This document shows, piece after piece, positions 38,159 to 38,837 of a stretch of DNA of 38,837 nt. The stretch's first letter is position 1, and every line of letters starts with the position of its first letter. A program made the position numbers and the translations under genes. The notes under the pieces were generated by a model. That model was not told the DNA's origin, did no database searches, and worked only from the letters and a program-made list of their open reading frames with translations. The DNA comes from Acidobacteria bacterium 13_1_20CM_58_21 (GTDB lineage: Bacteria; Acidobacteriota; Terriglobia; Acidiferrales; UBA7541). The stretch lies in assembly GCA_001919715.1 (NCBI GenBank), contig MNIJ01000199.1, forward strand, positions 1-38,837. The letters run 5' to 3'.

Positions 38159-38837
38159 TCAGGGCGTTGGTACGGAAGTAGCGTTGGGTTTTGAAGGTGG
38201 ATTGAGCGAATCAAACATAGCTTGCGCCTGCGCAATGGTCCGGTTGGTTTTGTATTCCCAAAACCCCAAAAGGAGGAAAGGGATAGCCGTGGCCGCGGCG
38301 AGAAGCTTGGCTCGGCGGGGAATTTTTGACTCGGGCTCCCAGCGGAAGAGCTGGGCGGACAAAAAGAACGTGAGGATGGCCCAGAGGGCGAGCGAGCAGA
38401 GCGCGAGTAGAACATCCACACTCCAGGGAGCAAAGGACCAGTAGATAGCGCTTTGTAGGCCGGTGACGAGGTAGGTGGCGGGAAGGAATAGGCCTACGCG
38501 CTTGACCAGCTGCGGAAGGTCAGCAAGCGGCACGGTCGCTCCGGAAAGGAAGATCAAAGGAAACCAGATGAGCTGATTGATCACCTGTGTTTCCTGCATG
38601 GTGTTGGTGACGCTGGCGACGACGAGCCCCATGGATGCGAAGGAGACGGCGCCGACGGCGATCAGCAGGAACGCCGAGACAAGGTTGCCCAAATGAGTCA
38701 CATGAAAGAATGCGCGTGCGAAAAGAAATTCGATGAAAACAGTCGGTAACGTAAGCACAAAATTGGCCACGACGCTGGAAGCCAGCATGTCACTGGGCGT
38801 AACGGGCGTGACGTGGAATCGGCGCAAAATGCCTTGT
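38159..38837 (-). CDS. ABC-2 type transporter permease, C-terminal part
   Basis: The frame is open at the right edge (QGILRRFHVTP before the track's first residue, which is a TTG), so only the last 220 or so residues are present. Four to five membrane helices are visible, with the family's RFHVTPVTPSDMLAS, INQLIWFPLIFLSGATVPLA and KRVGLFLPATYLVTGLQ patterns and a final polar tail. Such permeases form the membrane part of ABC exporters for drugs, polysaccharides or lipids. The ATPase gene would be outside the window, upstream on this strand. The cargo is unknown. Confidence 0.85.
   Translation of the reverse strand, partial: QGILRRFHVTPVTPSDMLASSVVANFVLTLPTVFIEFLFARAFFHVTHLGNLVSAFLLIAVGAVSFASMGLVVASVTNTMQETQVINQLIWFPLIFLSGATVPLADLPQLVKRVGLFLPATYLVTGLQSAIYWSFAPWSVDVLLALCSLALWAILTFFLSAQLFRWEPESKIPRRAKLLAAATAIPFLLLGFWEYKTNRTIAQAQAMFDSLNPPSKPNATSVPTP

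Overview
The window looks like a chromosomal segment of an Acidobacteriota bacterium (Terriglobia/Acidobacteriia type). This rests on a very large Oar-like TonB-dependent receptor with an N-terminal carboxypeptidase-regulatory domain, a DUF6599-type protein, a Crp/Fnr regulator of a form common in that phylum, and moderately high G+C. The assignment is by protein resemblance only. I saw no rRNA, tRNA or CRISPR array.

Layout. (1) 1-7300 holds the end of a cytochrome-c-like protein, a wrecked gluconate dehydrogenase subunit 3 gene, and an intact receptor (1760-5383) plus TPR protein (5505-6815) cassette. Fragments of a second, decayed receptor/TPR cassette lie on both sides of it. (2) 7300-10650 holds a methyltransferase, fragments of a serine recombinase and an IS-type integrase, a zinc alcohol dehydrogenase and a dead cytochrome P460 gene. 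(3) 10620-14740 holds a two-enzyme fusion, a penicillin-binding D,D-carboxypeptidase joined to an N-acyl-D-amino-acid deacylase, followed by a broken enolase-superfamily (OSBS/N-acylamino acid racemase) gene. (4) 14850-24511 holds a probable low-oxygen or energy-stress module: tandem universal stress protein, small membrane protein, acetate kinase and phosphoketolase (an xfp-ackA operon), a Cys-rich protein, a Crp/Fnr regulator, a broken second stress protein and a sigma54 response regulator. (5) 24512-25382 has no intact gene: an AT-rich palindromic stretch and a dead PilZ gene. (6) 25383-35426 is a long minus-strand run: Tat-exported sugar isomerase/epimerase, DUF6599-like protein, AmiC-type amidase, lytic transglycosylase, AlaS, RecX, PilT. 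(7) 35786-38837 holds an aquaporin, a truncated Ser/Thr kinase, IlvE and the end of an ABC-2 permease.

Functional reading. Region 4 is the best candidate for a coherent and perhaps undescribed system. CRP-spaced palindromes (GTGA-N6-TCAC) lie upstream of the stress-protein gene (two, 22 bp apart) and of the Crp/Fnr gene itself. In both promoters the box nearest the gene is centred about 41.5 bp before a start site predicted from a -10-like hexamer, the classic class II activator position. A third box sits beside the truncated stress-protein gene. The regulator's recognition helix reads SRETVTR, close to CRP's SRETVGR, which fits GTGA half-sites. Phosphoketolase plus acetate kinase would give ATP from sugar phosphates without respiration.

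About eleven degraded genes or gene fragments in under 39 kb is a striking load. Most show several independent lesions (frameshifts, large deletions, lost motifs), so single base-call errors do not explain them. Starts in the ORF track were often too long. I chose starts by Shine-Dalgarno match, family N-terminus and promoter position.
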